From Shewanella sp. OPT22 (lineage in GTDB: Bacteria; Pseudomonadota; Gammaproteobacteria; Enterobacterales; Shewanellaceae), in NCBI RefSeq assembly GCF_004168585.1, contig NZ_PGVH01000056.1, positions 314,576 to 378,575 on the forward strand: a DNA stretch of 64,000 nucleotides, written 5' to 3'. Below, piece after piece: positions 9,129 through 19,472 of this stretch. The notes beneath the pieces are model-generated. The model was not told the DNA's origin. It searched no databases and saw nothing but the letters and a program-made list of their open reading frames with translations. The position numbers and the translations under genes were made by a program. Every line of letters starts with the position of its first letter. Positions within the stretch are counted from its first letter, which is position 1.

Positions 9129-10376
9129 ATGGCACATGATGTCTTGATTACTAACGATGCAACCGTTCTTGGTTTGCTCGCGGTCATATTAGGCTTTGTA
9201 TTTTATACCAACAGCTCAAGCCACCCATTTTGGAAATCATTCTACAAGTACATACCAGCATTACTACTTTGTTATTTTTTACCATCACTATTGAACACTC
9301 TTGGTATTGTTGATGGTCATGAATCAAAGATTTACTTTGTTGCGTCACGCTACTTATTACCAGCCTGCTTAGTCCTGCTCATACTGAGTGTCGACCTAAA
9401 AGCGATTTTAAATCTTGGCCCTAAAGCATTAATCATGTTTTTAGTTGGTACTGCAGGTATCGTTATTGGTGCTCCGGTGTCGTTATTGGTCGTATCAGCC
9501 ATCGAACCAAGTTTATTAGGCGGACATGGCCCTGATGCAGTGTGGCGTGGAATGACAACGCTAGCTGGCAGTTGGATTGGCGGTGGAGCCAACCAAGCTT
9601 CAATGAAGGAAATCTATGAGGTTGGCGGCGACATCTTCTCAGCGATGATCACCGTAGATGTTATTGTTGCGAACATTTGGATGGCGGTATTATTGTTTAT
9701 GGCATCTAAACATAAACAAATTGACAAAAAAACCGGTGCCGATACCACTGCAATTGAGACCCTAAGACAGAAAGTAGAGAAATACCAAAAGGAAAACTCT
9801 CGCCAACCGACGCTACGCGATTACATGCTTATTATCGCTATTGGTTTTGGTATAACAGGCCTTGCACACTATATTGCCGACTTCCTAGGTCCATTCTTTG
9901 CTGAACATTACCCTGAAACCAAGCGCTTTAGTTTAACATCTAGCTTCTTCTGGTTGATTGTGACCGTTACAACAATCGGTATCGTGCTGTCATTTACTCG
10001 TGTTAGAGAAGTTGAAGCCGCTGGCGCATCTAAAGTTGCATCTGCATTCTTATACATCCTTGTGGCTTCTATTGGCCTACATATGGATGTATTGAAGATT
10101 CTAGAAACACCTATTTACTTCTTACTGGGTATTAGTTGGATGATTGTTCACGCAGCCTTTATGTTAATTATCGCCAAACTAATTAGAGCACCACTCTTTT
10201 ACATGGCCGTGGGTAGCCAAGCCAATGTCGGCGGCGCAGCATCAGCACCGGTAGTAGCTGCGGCATTCCACCCGTCATTAGCGCCTGTTGGAGTTTTACT
10301 TGCAGTATTTGGTTATGCAGTGGGCACTTATGCCGCTTGGTTCTGTGGTCAGCTACTGCAAACGTTAACAAATTAA
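9129..10376 (+). CDS. DUF819 family membrane protein
   Basis: A 415-residue polytopic inner-membrane protein with about ten hydrophobic segments, of the DUF819 (YjcL-like) family. Typical features are the glycine-rich GSWIGGGANQASMKE motif near residues 140-155 and the C-terminal NVGGAASAPVVAAAFHPSLAPVGVLLA stretch, two related halves as in secondary transporters. Substrate is unknown. The start ATG follows an AAGGGAGA ribosome site. It sits between sirB1 and kdsA, on the same strand. Confidence 0.9.
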   Translation: MAHDVLITNDATVLGLLAVILGFVFYTNSSSHPFWKSFYKYIPALLLCYFLPSLLNTLGIVDGHESKIYFVASRYLLPACLVLLILSVDLKAILNLGPKALIMFLVGTAGIVIGAPVSLLVVSAIEPSLLGGHGPDAVWRGMTTLAGSWIGGGANQASMKEIYEVGGDIFSAMITVDVIVANIWMAVLLFMASKHKQIDKKTGADTTAIETLRQKVEKYQKENSRQPTLRDYMLIIAIGFGITGLAHYIADFLGPFFAEHYPETKRFSLTSSFFWLIVTVTTIGIVLSFTRVREVEAAGASKVASAFLYILVASIGLHMDVLKILETPIYFLLGISWMIVHAAFMLIIAKLIRAPLFYMAVGSQANVGGAASAPVVAAAFHPSLAPVGVLLAVFGYAVGTYAAWFCGQLLQTLTN

Positions 10377-10387
10377 TTATCACTTAG

Positions 10388-11269
<882 letters not shown>

Positions 11270-11280
11270 AACGCGTTGTT

Positions 11281-11318
11281 AAGCCAATTGTTAAAAAAAT
11301 AACGATTGGCTTTATTAA
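11281..11318 (+). terminator. Intrinsic terminator after kdsA
   Basis: AAGCCAATTGTTA and TAACGATTGGCTT pair over 13 positions (one G-U wobble) around an A6 loop, 11 bases after the kdsA stop codon. The T-rich tail TTTATTAATT follows. Confidence 0.8.
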
Positions 11319-11428
11319 TTATATTATTTCGTTCTAAACCTCAGATTACCATTTCTTCATTTTTCTCGAATTTTTTGCATATTCCGATTATAAATTTAAA
11401 GTATAACTAGTGTTGTAGAGTAGCAATT

Positions 11429-13195
11429 ATGTCATCAACAGCTCCCTGTTGCTCTCCGCCAAAGATCAGTTTTAAAGAAAATAAAGATTTCCATCAAATT
11501 GATTATCAAGGCGTAAAGTTCGACATTGTAGGGCTAGGAGTCATTCCCAGAACCTATCGCTTAAAGCTCAACTCGAAGAGTCATGAGCTGCATCTTACTG
11601 CGTTCTACTTTTTTGGATTCATTCGCAGAAGAGTTGATTTAAGTCATACAAAAGTTAATAGCAATGATCATAAAGCTTGGCAGACTGTAATCAACTGCCG
11701 AACCTTAACACCAAAAGATGCGTCTAAAGCCTTTACGAGAGATAAAGCTGTCGACTTGTTAAGTAGCTTTGAATTGGACAATCAACGCAAGTCACAAATA
11801 TCAGGTTGGGTGGTTGTGGCGAAGTGTGATTTGAAATCAGCCGAGGTAACACAAAAAAGAAAAGTACTTCCGCCTAATGGCATAGATGACATTTCAGTCA
11901 CGCCATTTAAATTAAAAAATTTGTCGCACCTGATAGAAACCTCTCCCCATGCTTTTACTCACTACATCACTGGCGCCTTTTCTAATGACAATACTGCAGC
12001 AATGAAAAACAAAAAGGAGTATGAATACTTCATCTGGCACTATCTTACTCATCCTGATGGTCAATATCAGCACCGCCTTCTTCAAGTTAGCCGAATATTG
12101 TGTCTTCTCTCGAATAAACCTGAATTTGAAAATAACACGCAAGCCTACGAGCTTGTTGCCCATCTTTCACCGGCTATCTTGAAAGATCTCGTATTAAGTT
12201 GGAAGATGTTCAAAACCTCAAACTCAGAGAGTTCATCTCAATCTGATGAACTTTATGAGAGTGAAACGCCGGAATTAACGACACAGAGTCCAGTTCAATC
12301 ATCAGAATCTACTACAGAATATTTGAGTGAGTCATACGATGAACAACTCGAAGTTATCGAAAGCATGACATCATTCGCACTTATGAAGACCGTGCTTGTT
12401 GGATTGTTAAAGAAGCATCCTGTGAAGTTTGGGGAGTTCATCAACCGAATTAGTGAAGACAAAGACACTGAAGCCCTACTAGAAATAATTTGTCCTAAAA
12501 CGCCAACATCAGCACAAGCGAACAAAACACATTTTGAATGTGCATGGGATTTGATTCTGCACGCCGATAACTATCAAATGAATCAATGTCGTAAATACTT
12601 CCAGTCTTTTTGCCCTGAAGACAAGCTCTCTGAGTATCTGGTCAATAACTACGAATCAATGATGAACAGGTTAATCAACGAAGAGTTAAAAGTAAGGCTT
12701 AATAACACTTTTTGTCAACTCCTCATGTACAGCAAAGAATCACATCAAAGAAAGTTAGTTGAATTATTTAGTCGCTCTGGATATCCTCACGGACAAGCTT
12801 TAATTGCTCAATATGAGTATGACTATGGTTCGCTCCCCTTCGAAAAAGATGCTTTTGTCTTAATAGACACAAAACCACTAGTGTCAGAAGCTGACCCCTC
12901 AGAAGTTTATGATGTCATTGATGAGTCTGAAGAAATAGCTACAGAGCCAAATTATTTAGTAGAAACTTTTTCAGACTACGATGCTGATGAGTCAGATTCA
13001 GAAGATGATATTGAAACTGTATTACTAGGTGTAGCCATCGTCGTTCAAACTGAAGCAACTGAAGAACAAGACCCTAAACATCAACCTTCTGCGCTCGATG
13101 AAAGTGAAGAAAAGTCAGAATTCGTAAGAGCTTCTCAATCCGTCAAGTCATCCCCAATGATTAGAAATAAACATCAAAGAACACTTAGCTTTTAA
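11429..13195 (+). CDS. Large orphan protein, mostly helical, with acidic Ser-rich segments
   Basis: I do not recognise this 588-residue protein. It has no signal peptide or membrane segment. The N-terminal ~150 residues look beta-rich, residues ~170-260 and ~310-470 are helical, and a Ser/Glu-rich linker at ~255-305 separates them. The C-terminal ~110 residues are very acidic (for example DYDADESDSEDD) and end in a basic, Ser-rich tail. The N-terminus is rich in Ser, Pro and Cys. The ribosome site is weak (GAG region before ATG). The layout, a beta-rich front followed by helical repeats, recalls the 577- and 950-aa orphans inside the flagellar cluster. It sits just after kdsA, where conserved gene order ends. 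A secreted effector is possible but unproven. Confidence 0.6.
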   Translation: MSSTAPCCSPPKISFKENKDFHQIDYQGVKFDIVGLGVIPRTYRLKLNSKSHELHLTAFYFFGFIRRRVDLSHTKVNSNDHKAWQTVINCRTLTPKDASKAFTRDKAVDLLSSFELDNQRKSQISGWVVVAKCDLKSAEVTQKRKVLPPNGIDDISVTPFKLKNLSHLIETSPHAFTHYITGAFSNDNTAAMKNKKEYEYFIWHYLTHPDGQYQHRLLQVSRILCLLSNKPEFENNTQAYELVAHLSPAILKDLVLSWKMFKTSNSESSSQSDELYESETPELTTQSPVQSSESTTEYLSESYDEQLEVIESMTSFALMKTVLVGLLKKHPVKFGEFINRISEDKDTEALLEIICPKTPTSAQANKTHFECAWDLILHADNYQMNQCRKYFQSFCPEDKLSEYLVNNYESMMNRLINEELKVRLNNTFCQLLMYSKESHQRKLVELFSRSGYPHGQALIAQYEYDYGSLPFEKDAFVLIDTKPLVSEADPSEVYDVIDESEEIATEPNYLVETFSDYDADESDSEDDIETVLLGVAIVVQTEATEEQDPKHQPSALDESEEKSEFVRASQSVKSSPMIRNKHQRTLSF

Positions 13196-13235
13196 AACCT
13201 AAGGCTTTCTCTATCATACAGTTAAAACGCACCCA

Positions 13236-13976
13236 CTATTTACGAGTTACTGTAGTCCAAATTGCAGGAGTCTTATATTTTGGGGCTGCGTTTTCTCTCA
13301 AAACATTGAGTTTCTCCAAGCGCTTATTTCTCTTTAAAGGCATTTCTCCATTTTTTCTTAACCCAATTTGAGTATCTAAAAATTCTACGATTTGAGTTTC
13401 AAAAGTGTGCCTCAAATTGGTTGCCCCTTTAGCTTCTGATAAATATTGCTCAGAATCCCAATCTAAAGGCTCATTTAATCGATCGATACGACTTACGAGC
13501 TCATTAAAGGTTAGTATGACACCATTATAGGCCTCTACGCCCTCACTTTTGTCTATGTTACCTAATGCAGAACAAACCGTCTCAAATGATCCTTTTATGC
13601 TTTCTAACTCGGCTCTTTTTGCGTCAAGTTTCACTTTATTCTCTTGGCTAACTTTCTCGCTGCTAGGAGGCTGCCCTGTGCTGTCTTCATCTGCTGCAGC
13701 TAATAAACTTTCCTTTTCTTCTTTTGTAAGGGCTTTCTCTTCTATTGCAGTAGGAATGGTCGCTTCGACTACGTCTTTTAACCTATTAAGTCTATGTTTA
13801 AGTTGAACATGCATCATCTGAAGATATTCTTTATGTTCTGACACTCGGTATTCAACATCACCATTCATAATTCCTGTAATAGACCCATGTATAACATTTT
13901 GAGTGGTTTCATCTTTACCATCATTGATAAAAGTGGCATGAAACGTTTTGAGATTCCCTGTATTCCTTTCCAACAC
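13236..13976 (-). CDS. Orphan coiled-coil protein
   Basis: A 246-residue protein of unknown family. Residues ~45-130 are rich in Lys, Glu, Leu and Ala and look like a long coiled coil; there is no signal peptide or membrane helix. No ATG is available near the front: GTG at 13976 or TTG at 13973 would start it, with a GGAAGG stretch just upstream. The 66-codon frame on the same strand ends only 10 bases before, in another frame, so the two could be one gene split by a frameshift or a two-gene operon. It converges on the 588-aa gene with only 40 bases between. Confidence 0.5.
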   Translation of the reverse strand: MLERNTGNLKTFHATFINDGKDETTQNVIHGSITGIMNGDVEYRVSEHKEYLQMMHVQLKHRLNRLKDVVEATIPTAIEEKALTKEEKESLLAAADEDSTGQPPSSEKVSQENKVKLDAKRAELESIKGSFETVCSALGNIDKSEGVEAYNGVILTFNELVSRIDRLNEPLDWDSEQYLSEAKGATNLRHTFETQIVEFLDTQIGLRKNGEMPLKRNKRLEKLNVLRENAAPKYKTPAIWTTVTRK

Positions 13977-13986
13977 CTTCCGTACA

Positions 13987-14187
13987 CTACATATTGTATG
14001 TATATGGTTCTCCAGACTTACGGTTAATAAACACCACTTCGTGAAGTTCGTCAGGATTACTTTCTAGTTTATTAAAAAGCCTATCGAAAGATTTAGTTTC
14101 TGGGGTTACCTGCATATCTTTATGTTTAGACCAATCCCTATCATAAAAACAAACAAGCCTAGATTGATTACCTGCAACTTCAGACAT
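13987..14187 (-). CDS. Small orphan protein upstream of the coiled-coil gene
   Basis: A 66-residue frame beginning MSEVAGNQ and ending EPYTYNM, hydrophilic and without membrane segments. AGGG lies about 10 bases before the ATG. It directly precedes the 246-aa gene on the same strand in a different frame. Composition looks protein-like, but no family was recognised. It may be a separate small protein or the front of a frameshifted larger gene. Confidence 0.45.
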   Translation of the reverse strand: MSEVAGNQSRLVCFYDRDWSKHKDMQVTPETKSFDRLFNKLESNPDELHEVVFINRKSGEPYTYNM

Positions 14188-14301
14188 AATTTTGCACCCT
14201 GTTTTGGTAGGAAACTAGAGCTTACCATGTCCTGTAACGGCTAAAAATGAAGCTTTAATTTAAAAAAGTTAACCTTTTGGATGAAGACTTTTTGAATGTA
14301 T

Positions 14302-15324
14302 TTATTTCAATATTCCTGCAACCTGATTACGATTAACATTGGCCTGTGCCATCAGCGAAGTCACTTGATTAACAAATGGTGTGCGACTCATTTGTTGTTG
14401 TAATTGTTGTAACGCCTGTTGAATTTGAGCTTCATTATTTTGCTGGCGGTTCACTTCCATCATGCGATCCATAATCGCTTGCTGGCTTGCTTTTAGTTCA
14501 GCAAGCTGCTTTTCAACTTTACGTATCGACTTTAGCACTTTCGCTTCGGTTTGTTTGACTTGTTGAATATTGGCGATTTGCCAATCACGGGGATCTTGCC
14601 AGTTAAGTACTTCTTGAACTCTGATGGTTCTTGTTTCACCTGCAGGTAAACGCTGACCTTGACCACTCATCACAATGCCAGACTGGACTTGTTGCCATAG
14701 TTCTTTATCACAACTGTAAATAGCTTCTCCAGAATTAAGTAGACGAGTTCTAATACCTGCTTTGGCAAGGCTCTTATCAACAAGCTGACTTAACGAATCT
14801 TGTCCCATCAGTTTAGGTAAAAAAATCGAAACTGAATGTTGCGCAATCTGAAGAGACACTCGTTCATCAACAGGTTTAACACTGGTTAGTTCGACCGATT
14901 TAAAATTAAACCAGAACTTGGCAGGAGTGCGCCCTTGATTTAACAAATTGAGCTGATGGTCAATGAGTGGCCTACCTTGGTAACTGACATCCTGCAACAT
15001 GAGATACTCAATAGAAGACTGCATTTGTGAAGAAAGGTTTGAATCTCGCCCCCCTTGAGAGTATGCCATTTCCAGCTGTTTTTTTAACTTAGTCAATTGC
15101 TTAAGCATCTGCGTTAACGCTTGTTCTGCAACTTGATTCGCTGAAATTAAATGCTGAGCTTGTGCTACATTCGCCCATTTAGCGTAACTTTGAAGACGAT
15201 GCTCAGGGATGGTACGAGCAACCGTCATACGCTCAGCTTGTTGTGGCTCCGATTTTAACGGTGCTTGAACTGGCTTGGCGTCAGTACGAATTAGATTTCC
15301 AGTGTCAGTAATGGGCGTCAGCAT
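14302..15324 (-). CDS. Lateral flagellar hook/filament-associated protein (unassigned)
   Basis: A 340-residue soluble protein at the end of the flg operon, directly after flgL. Residues ~60-100 and ~250-310 are coiled-coil rich (QQ/K-rich), and the last 25 residues (VTSLMAQANVNRNQVAGILK) resemble the C-terminal helix of flagellins and hook-associated proteins. It lacks the conserved flagellin N-terminus. In the Escherichia Flag-2 cluster an unassigned hook-associated gene, lafW, holds the same place after flgL; equivalence is suggested by position only. Being exported and assembled by the lateral flagellar apparatus is likely but inferred. Confidence 0.55.
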   Translation of the reverse strand: MLTPITDTGNLIRTDAKPVQAPLKSEPQQAERMTVARTIPEHRLQSYAKWANVAQAQHLISANQVAEQALTQMLKQLTKLKKQLEMAYSQGGRDSNLSSQMQSSIEYLMLQDVSYQGRPLIDHQLNLLNQGRTPAKFWFNFKSVELTSVKPVDERVSLQIAQHSVSIFLPKLMGQDSLSQLVDKSLAKAGIRTRLLNSGEAIYSCDKELWQQVQSGIVMSGQGQRLPAGETRTIRVQEVLNWQDPRDWQIANIQQVKQTEAKVLKSIRKVEKQLAELKASQQAIMDRMMEVNRQQNNEAQIQQALQQLQQQMSRTPFVNQVTSLMAQANVNRNQVAGILK

Positions 15325-15408
15325 TTAAAACTCTCAGATTAATTCAGTGTGACATTCTTGTCAGTTAATAATACCGTTATTCCTTGAACCTAAAAACATC
15401 AGAATGAT

Positions 15409-16332
15409 TTAACGCATATGGTCAAACAGGGTTAGCTGACTCACTTGTACGAATGTTTGCTGAGTTACCTGCAATGCGGTTAATTTCACATTAAATTCAG
15501 ACATGGCTTTTGCGTAATCTAAACCTTCTGTTTCACCGATAACCTGTTCATTAAACAGTACTCGCTCAGAATGTGCAGTCTCTTGCAAACTCAAGCTATT
15601 TTGCTTTCCACCCATCACCGTGATCGCTTGTGAAATACTGGTTAATGAGTCATCTAAGCTATTAAGCATGCCACCAGATACGGAATCAAATGCGGGTTCA
15701 CCAGGTGAAAGCGTGGAATCATTTAACGTATCAATAAAAGCTTGTGTTTGATTTAAGATATCAGTACTTGGGTTTGAAAAAAGAAATTCATCTGCTGTTA
15801 CATTCACTGTCATCCAAGAAGATGATGACGTTTGAACTTCTCGGTGGCCATCATTGCCTTGATAAACGTAATTTCCTGATGCGTCAGTGCTGATTGGTAC
15901 AGTAGATGTTTCATTTCCTGAAAATAAGAAGTTTCCCCCTTCATCTTTGGCATTAACAGAGTCAACGAACGACGCAAGCAACTCCTCCAATTCAGAGGCA
16001 TAGGCTGCACGGTCCTCAGCAGATAAACTACCGTTATTAGCTGACGTCGCAATTTCACGCATGCGATGTTGCAAATCAACTAGGCTAGAGAGGTGTGTCT
16101 CCTGACGATTTAAGCCTGTCTTCAGTGCACTGATATTTTCAATAAATTGATTCGTCTCAGCGACATCACGTTCTGACGCCATGACCAATACAGAGCCAAT
16201 AGGATCATCAGAAGGTTGCAACAATTGCTTACCTGTTGCTAATTGTTGGTTTAACTTTGCGATATCAGCCGTTGTCTGCTGAATCGTAAATACACTGTTA
16301 GTATAAATATTTTGTGTACTAATTCTTAGCAT
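15409..16332 (-). CDS. flgL: Flagellar hook-filament junction protein FlgL (lateral)
   Basis: A 307-residue flagellin-like protein that forms the second junction ring between hook and filament. The N-terminus MLRISTQNIYTNSVFTIQQTTADIAKLNQQLATGKQLLQPSDDPIGS and C-terminal LTALQVTQQTFVQVSQLTLFDHM are the two conserved coiled-coil ends of the family. It is exported by the flagellar type III apparatus. A 168-base gap separates it from flgK; a ribosome site AAGGG precedes the ATG. No clear promoter or terminator was seen in that gap. Confidence 0.93.
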   Translation of the reverse strand: MLRISTQNIYTNSVFTIQQTTADIAKLNQQLATGKQLLQPSDDPIGSVLVMASERDVAETNQFIENISALKTGLNRQETHLSSLVDLQHRMREIATSANNGSLSAEDRAAYASELEELLASFVDSVNAKDEGGNFLFSGNETSTVPISTDASGNYVYQGNDGHREVQTSSSSWMTVNVTADEFLFSNPSTDILNQTQAFIDTLNDSTLSPGEPAFDSVSGGMLNSLDDSLTSISQAITVMGGKQNSLSLQETAHSERVLFNEQVIGETEGLDYAKAMSEFNVKLTALQVTQQTFVQVSQLTLFDHMR

Positions 16333-16500
16333 AATAAGTACCCTTGTGAATGTAATTAAAGAATTTTGGCTTTCAGTTCAAGTGCAATACCAGGCTTTCT
16401 TGTGAAGGAATACCAGCAGTATTTTAAACAAGGTAAACGCTGTTCGGCGCTTGAAGAGAATGTCAAAAAATTGAGCGTCATTTGCATGGGTACTTAAAAC

Positions 16501-17874
16501 CTATACGTTATTCAAAACCGTTTGAAAAAGCTCATCAGCAATGGCAATGATTTTTGCGTTTGATTGATAGGCTTGCTGATAAATGATCAAATTTGCGCCC
16601 TCTTCATCAATATTGACACCACTGGTACTCGCCCACTGAGTTTGAGCTTCATTTTGTAACTGAATTTGTGTTGTCAAACTGGTTTGAGCTTGCTTAGATT
16701 GGCTGCCTAGACTGCCTATTTTACTGGTAAAAGCGTCACTCAATGTTGTTGCTGCACCGATTGAGCCGAAGGTAAGATCTTTAGCCGCAAGCGAAATAAA
16801 ATCACGCAAGTTAGAGTTATCACCCGGTGTACCATCTTTACCAAAAGCCAGTTCTTCAGCAGTAAAATCTGCCGTTATTCTCAGACTGCCCGCAGGGTTA
16901 TTAGGGTCAATGATGAATAAATCTTTCGTTGGTGTAGCGCCAGATAAGTCGGTGCCTGCAGCCAATACAGTGTTAAACTCTGTAGCAAAATGAGTTGCAA
17001 GTTCATCAATAAAATCAAAGGAAGGCTTTAGCTCATTATCACGATAGTCGATCATGCCACCTAAGCTACCGCCTTCAATGTTGTTGACAGGAAAACGAGT
17101 ATCACCAAATTTAATGTTTACGGTACTGAATTTTGGATCTGCAGGATCAACTTGAGTTTCTAAGCTCGAGAACCTTGCTCCCACTAATAATGGCTGACCG
17201 TTGGGCAGTGAAATATTCAACATATCATTTGGCGCACTGACTACATCAACATTCAAAATCTGTGCAAGCTCATTGATTTGAGAATCACGCGCATCCAATA
17301 ATGCACTCGGTACATTACCGCCATTACTGCTTGCTTGAATTTCAGCATTTAACTCTGCAATGCTCTTCAGTTGTGCATTAACTTGCGTGACTGACGCCTT
17401 GATCTGTCCCTCAATTTGGTCAACTTGAGTATTAAGCCCTTGGCTTATTGAGTTAAATCTTTGAGAGATATTGTTCGCTTCATTCAACACACCTTGACGA
17501 AAAGCTATTTCATTTGGCTGCTGAAGTGCTGAGTTGAGGGAAGCGAATAAGTCATCTAATCCAGCAGAAATATTGTTTCCTTCACCAGCAAAAATTTTCT
17601 CTACTTGACCATAATACGTTGCTTGTGTTTTCGCGTAACCAACAGCAGAACCTGTCGCCCACAGTTGTGCAACTTCATATTGATCAGAGATGCGTCTAAC
17701 ACCATCGACTTGAACACCACTACCTTCGCCATAGAAGCCACCGCCTGCAGAGCTCGTCATTACTTGCTGACGGGTGTAACCTGACACCAACGAGTTAGCG
17801 ATATTATTGGAAGTGGCACTGAGTGCCGCTCGGCTAGCATTTAATCCTGATAAGCCTTTGTCAATCATGCTCAT
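16501..17874 (-). CDS. flgK: Flagellar hook-associated protein FlgK (lateral)
   Basis: A 457-residue hook-filament junction protein exported by the flagellar type III system. The N-terminus (LSGLNASRAALSATSNNIAN, then SGYTRQQV) and C-terminal end (NLIIYQQAYQSNAKIIAIADELFQTVLNNV) match the rod/hook family. It is shorter than the polar FlgK of relatives (often 550-650), as is usual for lateral versions with a reduced central domain. It starts 20 bases after flgJ. Confidence 0.95.
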   Translation of the reverse strand: MSMIDKGLSGLNASRAALSATSNNIANSLVSGYTRQQVMTSSAGGGFYGEGSGVQVDGVRRISDQYEVAQLWATGSAVGYAKTQATYYGQVEKIFAGEGNNISAGLDDLFASLNSALQQPNEIAFRQGVLNEANNISQRFNSISQGLNTQVDQIEGQIKASVTQVNAQLKSIAELNAEIQASSNGGNVPSALLDARDSQINELAQILNVDVVSAPNDMLNISLPNGQPLLVGARFSSLETQVDPADPKFSTVNIKFGDTRFPVNNIEGGSLGGMIDYRDNELKPSFDFIDELATHFATEFNTVLAAGTDLSGATPTKDLFIIDPNNPAGSLRITADFTAEELAFGKDGTPGDNSNLRDFISLAAKDLTFGSIGAATTLSDAFTSKIGSLGSQSKQAQTSLTTQIQLQNEAQTQWASTSGVNIDEEGANLIIYQQAYQSNAKIIAIADELFQTVLNNV

Positions 17875-17894
17875 GTATGTCTACCCTAACCGAT

Positions 17895-18308
17895 TTACTT
17901 GTTGGTAATCGGTGAAATCAATGACGCCTGCATGGCCGTGGTATTACTGACCGGCGCTGAATTTGTTTGTTGTTTTTCTAAAGCGACATTCGGTTGAACG
18001 GTCTGAAGTCCTGCTGACAATTGTTTTGTCATAACCTTAGCTAATCCAGTGCTTTGCATTTGGCTCAAACGCCCAGCTAGCTCCGCATCATGCCAGTCAC
18101 GGTACATGCCATCACTTTTTGAGGATAACGGGCTGTCATCATCCGACAACACATCACTGGCTTGACGCATTTGTTTTAATACGGTTTGTAAAAACTGGGC
18201 TTCAAACTGTTGGCTCACTAATTCCAGTGCGCCTTTTTCACCGTTTGTTTTTATCATGTCACCAGCACTAAGCTGGTTTAAATATCCGTGGGAGTTTTCT
18301 AATTTCAT
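17895..18308 (-). CDS. flgJ: Rod-binding protein FlgJ, short form without muramidase domain (lateral)
   Basis: A 137-residue protein equal to the N-terminal rod-capping half of FlgJ, with the family core LELVSQQFEAQFLQTVLKQMRQAS and SDGMYRDWHDAELAGRLSQ. The C-terminal peptidoglycan-hydrolysing domain found in enteric and polar FlgJ is absent; the ORF simply ends with a polar tail. Such single-domain FlgJ proteins are common in lateral systems, so another enzyme must open the wall. It overlaps the flgI stop by one base (TAATG). Confidence 0.9.
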   Translation of the reverse strand: MKLENSHGYLNQLSAGDMIKTNGEKGALELVSQQFEAQFLQTVLKQMRQASDVLSDDDSPLSSKSDGMYRDWHDAELAGRLSQMQSTGLAKVMTKQLSAGLQTVQPNVALEKQQTNSAPVSNTTAMQASLISPITNK

Positions 18309-19462
18309 TAAATGACAACCAATTCAGCTTCTAACGCACCTGCTTCATCCAATGCTTGTAAAATCGCCATAAGATCCATCGGGGAAGCACCTAAACTGTT
18401 TACAGCTTTTACGACTTGCTCTAGCTCAATACCTTCTTGCCAAACGAACATACGGCCGTTACCCAAATCAACATCAACACTCGAGTCATTAGTTACCACA
18501 GTGTCGCCGGCACCATCACCAAAGTTTCCGCCGTTAGGTTGGCTCACTTGCTGTCGTTCAACAATTGATACCGTTAAATTGCCATGACTTACTGCGGCTT
18601 TACGTACGACAACGTCACCACCCATGACTACGGTTCCGGTACGACTATTAAAGACGACTCTAGGTGATTTACGGCCTTGCTCAATTTGCAGATCTTCCAA
18701 CATCGACATGAACGTTACGCGCTGACGATGTGATGAAGGACCTTTAACTATCACTTTGGCATTACTGTCTGCAGCGGCGACTTCGGGACCGAATACGCCA
18801 TTAATGGCACGCTCAATGTTGCGTGCCGTTTTAAAACTTGGATTTCGCAAATTGAGAACAATATTGACATCATCTGCAAAACTACTAGAAAGGGAATTCT
18901 CCAACAGAGCACCGCCAGGGATAGTGCCTACTGTCGGAGAATTAATCGTAATGGATGATCCGCTTTTTCCTTCAGCAGAAATCCCACCAACAACAAGATT
19001 GCCTTGAGCAACTGCATAGATTTCACCATCAATCGCACGAAGTGGTGCCATCAATAACGTACCACCACGTAATGACTTAGCATCACCTAACGAAGAAACG
19101 GTCACATCAATTTTTTGGCCAGGGCTGGCCAAGGGTGGCACACTTCCGTGAATGGCTACTGCGGCAACGTTTTTTAATTTCGGATCATTTCGACCATCAA
19201 CTTGCACACCAAACTGCTTAAGCATATTAACAACCGACTGGCTGGTAAAACGCACTTGAGAGCGATCACCCGTTCCATTCAAGCCAACGACTAAACCATA
19301 CCCCACTAGTTGGTTATCACGGATACCTTGTACATCCACAATATCCATTAAATAGCGCGTCTGCGCCGCCTGAGTGTGTAAGCTCAAAAAAGGCAATAAA
19401 GAAAACAAACAGAATAATAAGCTTTTTTTCATGTCACTTTTGTTCATATTACTTACGTACAT
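18308..19462 (-). CDS. flgI: Flagellar P-ring protein FlgI (lateral)
   Basis: A 384-residue periplasmic protein that forms the P ring around the rod in the peptidoglycan layer. A Sec signal peptide (MKKSLLFCLFSLLPFLSLHTQA) is followed by the highly conserved IVDVQGIRDNQLVGYGLVVGLNGTGD motif. The start at 19462 is chosen because its ribosome site TAAGG overlaps the flgH stop codon; ATG at 19432, directly before MKKS, is an alternative giving 374 residues. FlgA, needed for ring assembly, is encoded divergently. Confidence 0.95.
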   Translation of the reverse strand: MYVSNMNKSDMKKSLLFCLFSLLPFLSLHTQAAQTRYLMDIVDVQGIRDNQLVGYGLVVGLNGTGDRSQVRFTSQSVVNMLKQFGVQVDGRNDPKLKNVAAVAIHGSVPPLASPGQKIDVTVSSLGDAKSLRGGTLLMAPLRAIDGEIYAVAQGNLVVGGISAEGKSGSSITINSPTVGTIPGGALLENSLSSSFADDVNIVLNLRNPSFKTARNIERAINGVFGPEVAAADSNAKVIVKGPSSHRQRVTFMSMLEDLQIEQGRKSPRVVFNSRTGTVVMGGDVVVRKAAVSHGNLTVSIVERQQVSQPNGGNFGDGAGDTVVTNDSSVDVDLGNGRMFVWQEGIELEQVVKAVNSLGASPMDLMAILQALDEAGALEAELVVI

Positions 19463-19472
19463 AGCGAGTGCC

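Noticed and set aside
16333-16500. Possible sigma-28 promoter before flgL (GCCGAACA-like -10)
   Set aside because: The -10 matches only 6 of 8 positions and no TAAA-type -35 exists at the right distance.
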